Origin: Paraburkholderia sp. Ac-20340
GTDB taxonomy: Bacteria > Pseudomonadota > Gammaproteobacteria > Burkholderiales > Burkholderiaceae
NCBI RefSeq assembly: GCF_017104965.1
Contig: NZ_JAAGPR010000014.1
Coordinates: forward strand, 122,317 to 186,316
DNA: 64,000 nucleotides
Reading direction: 5' to 3'
The notes beneath the pieces are model-generated. The model was not told where the DNA came from. It was given only the letters and a program-made list of their open reading frames with translations, and searched no databases. Position numbers and translations under genes: made by a program. Below, one piece after another: positions 62,764 to 64,000 of the stretch (position 1 is the stretch's first letter; every line of letters begins with the position of its first letter).

Positions 62764-63054
62764 ATGAACAAGAAACTCATCGCCGCATTGGGTGCGGGCG
62801 CAACGATTCTCGCCATTTCGCAAACCGCGACGGCGGGTGTTTCAGTGGGATTGAATGTCGGCGCGCCTATGCCGGTTTATGCCGCGCCGGCTCCGGCCTA
62901 CGGTCCGACCTATGTCGATTGGCGCGACGATCGCCGCTGGCAGGAACGCCGCTGGCACGAACATCAATGGCGCGAACGCCATTGGGACGATCATCGCTGG
63001 GGCGGCGACCGCCGCTGGGATAATCACCGTGACGACGGTTACCACCGCTGGTAA
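62764..63054 (+). CDS. Small exported protein with PXPV-like start and W/R/H/D-rich repeats
   Basis: 96 aa. Signal peptide ending near TATA-GV. GVSVGLNVGAPMPVYAAPAPAY resembles PXPV repeat proteins of Burkholderia. The last 45 residues are a near-periodic mix of Trp, Arg, His, Asp and Glu (RRWHEHQWRERHWDDHRW). AGGAGG precedes ATG. Periplasmic or outer-surface; function unknown. Confidence 0.8.
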   Translation: MNKKLIAALGAGATILAISQTATAGVSVGLNVGAPMPVYAAPAPAYGPTYVDWRDDRRWQERRWHEHQWRERHWDDHRWGGDRRWDNHRDDGYHRW

Positions 63055-63082
63055 CCGGCCGATCCGAGTGGGTTGTAAAGCG

Positions 63083-63862
63083 CTACGCCATGATGTGCGC
63101 GCCGCCGTCGACATAGACCGTATTGCCGGTCAGACGGCGGGCGTAGCGTGTCGCCAGATAGGCGGTGGCGTAGCCCACATCCATGATGTCGACCAGTTCG
63201 CCGAGCGGTGCACGCTCGACCGCATCGGCGAGCATGCGGTCGAAATCAGGCAAGCCGGACGCCGCACGCGTCTTGAGCGGCCCCGGCGACACCGCATGCA
63301 CGCGAATGCCAAGCGGCCCGAGCTCGTAGGCCAGATAGCGGCATGACGCTTCCAGCGCCGCCTTCACCGGCCCCATCAGGTTGTAGTTCGGCACGACGCG
63401 ATTCGCGCCGTCATAGCTCATGGCGAACAGCGTGCCGCCGTGATTCATCAGCGGCACCGATCGCTTAGCCATCCGAATGAACGAATGACACGATACATCC
63501 ATCGCGTAAGCAAAACCTTGCGCCGATGAGTCGAGGAGACCGCCTTGCAAGTCCGCCTTCGGCGCGTAGGCGATCGAATGCAGCATGATGTCGAGCGAGC
63601 CCCACTGTTCGCGCAGCGCGTCGAATACGGCTTCGAGTTGCGCGTCGTCTTCGACATTGAGCGGCAGCAGCATCTTCGCGCCTAGCTCCTGCGCGAGCGG
63701 CTCGACGTAGGGCTTCGCCTTGTCGTTGAGATAGGTGAGCGCGAGTTCCGCGCCGAGTTCGGCGAACGCACGCGCGCAGCCATAGGCGATCGATTCCGCG
63801 TTCGCCACGCCCGTGACCAGGGCGCGCATGCCGGCAAGCGGACGGTCGGGAGGAGTCTGCAT
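63083..63862 (-). CDS. fabI: Enoyl-[acyl-carrier-protein] reductase (FabI)
   Basis: 259 aa SDR-type enzyme of fatty-acid elongation. VTGVANAESIAYGCA cofactor motif, LHSIAYAP, and YNLMGPVKAALE giving the Tyr-x6-Lys catalytic pair of FabI. The SYDGANRV loop is near the substrate pocket. NADH use is expected. Its upstream region (63863-64000) includes tandem 9-mers. Confidence 0.95.
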   Translation of the reverse strand: MQTPPDRPLAGMRALVTGVANAESIAYGCARAFAELGAELALTYLNDKAKPYVEPLAQELGAKMLLPLNVEDDAQLEAVFDALREQWGSLDIMLHSIAYAPKADLQGGLLDSSAQGFAYAMDVSCHSFIRMAKRSVPLMNHGGTLFAMSYDGANRVVPNYNLMGPVKAALEASCRYLAYELGPLGIRVHAVSPGPLKTRAASGLPDFDRMLADAVERAPLGELVDIMDVGYATAYLATRYARRLTGNTVYVDGGAHIMA

Positions 63863-63886
63863 GGCTGACCTCGTTGCGCTGGTTAC

Positions 63887-63912
63887 GCTGATTGCGCTGA
63901 TTGCGCTGATTG
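63887..63912. repeat. GCTGATTGC tandem 9-mers upstream of fabI
   Basis: GCTGATTGC at 63887-63895 and 63896-63904, and GCTGATTG at 63905-63912. In the fabI promoter region; copy number may vary. Confidence 0.6.
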
Positions 63913-64000
63913 AATAACGATCACGACGCAGCGACCACTCAGGGCCGCTGCGTCTGCGTCGCGGATACCGCTTTATGCGCTCACTCGCCCGCGCGCGATG

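Overview
The window is a 64 kb stretch of high-GC betaproteobacterial chromosome. Gene content and order point to the Burkholderia/Paraburkholderia/Caballeronia group: a split metH, PhaM, DUF3567, a DUF2917-LysR divergent pair, birA-coaX, argS-SPOR-dsbA, gshA-gshB beside a PTS EIIA-HPr-EI set, and glnK-amtB. It is dense and mostly housekeeping. I see no rRNA, tRNA, CRISPR array, prophage or insertion sequence. The species call is an inference from gene families, not from a database comparison.

Layout. 1-1.6 kb: the end of a CtpA protease and MoeB. 1.6-7.5 kb (minus): gshA, gshB, an EIIA-Man protein with an Ala-rich tail, HPr and EI. A terminator hairpin and a separate -10 box lie between ptsH and ptsI. 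7.9-9.9 kb (minus): glnK-amtB with a canonical sigma-54 promoter. 10.4-14.2 kb: ubiK, comM, a lipoprotein and a TlpA-like thioredoxin. 14.2-19.4 kb (minus): dctD, dctB and dctA; dctA has its own sigma-54 site and a nine-codon leader ORF. 19.4-26.9 kb: lipA/lipB, a DUF2917 gene and its LysR neighbour, ybeD-dat-dacC, a hydrolase and a 2Fe-2S ferredoxin. 27-32.3 kb (minus): VanZ and an MCE/Mla-type lipid transporter (permease, ATPase, MCE protein, lipoprotein). 32.3-36.3 kb: a duplicated array of TGTGGA (DnaA-box-like) motifs, birA-coaX, rfaE2 and a ferritin-like di-iron protein. 36.8-43.4 kb: patatin, phaM, enoyl-CoA hydratase, LivJ-type binding protein, FAA hydrolase and an IclR regulator. 43.5-46.5 kb: a DUF3108 protein, an alpha/beta hydrolase and DUF3567. 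46.8-52.5 kb: the two halves of methionine synthase, with an AAA ATPase/DUF4276 gene pair lodged between them. 52.8-58.2 kb: small secreted protein, DUF1840, argS, SPOR, dsbA and SDR. 58.4-64 kb: peptide-binding protein, two LPS-type sugar genes, a small PXPV-like exported protein and fabI.

How the parts work together. The glnK-amtB and dctBD-dctA blocks are both sigma-54 circuits, for nitrogen and for C4-dicarboxylates. The PTS block has no sugar permease in view and is probably regulatory. lipB-lipA make lipoate, birA attaches biotin, and metH1/metH2 make methionine.

The best candidates for an undescribed system are three. (1) The two-gene ATPase + Toprim-like DUF4276 cassette inside the metH locus, which looks like an antiphage-type module of the OLD/PARIS/AbiL kind. 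(2) The 98-bp-spaced duplicated TGTGGA motif array upstream of birA, with a smaller DnaA-box-like trio at about 12.7 kb. (3) The dctA leader ORF downstream of a sigma-54 promoter.
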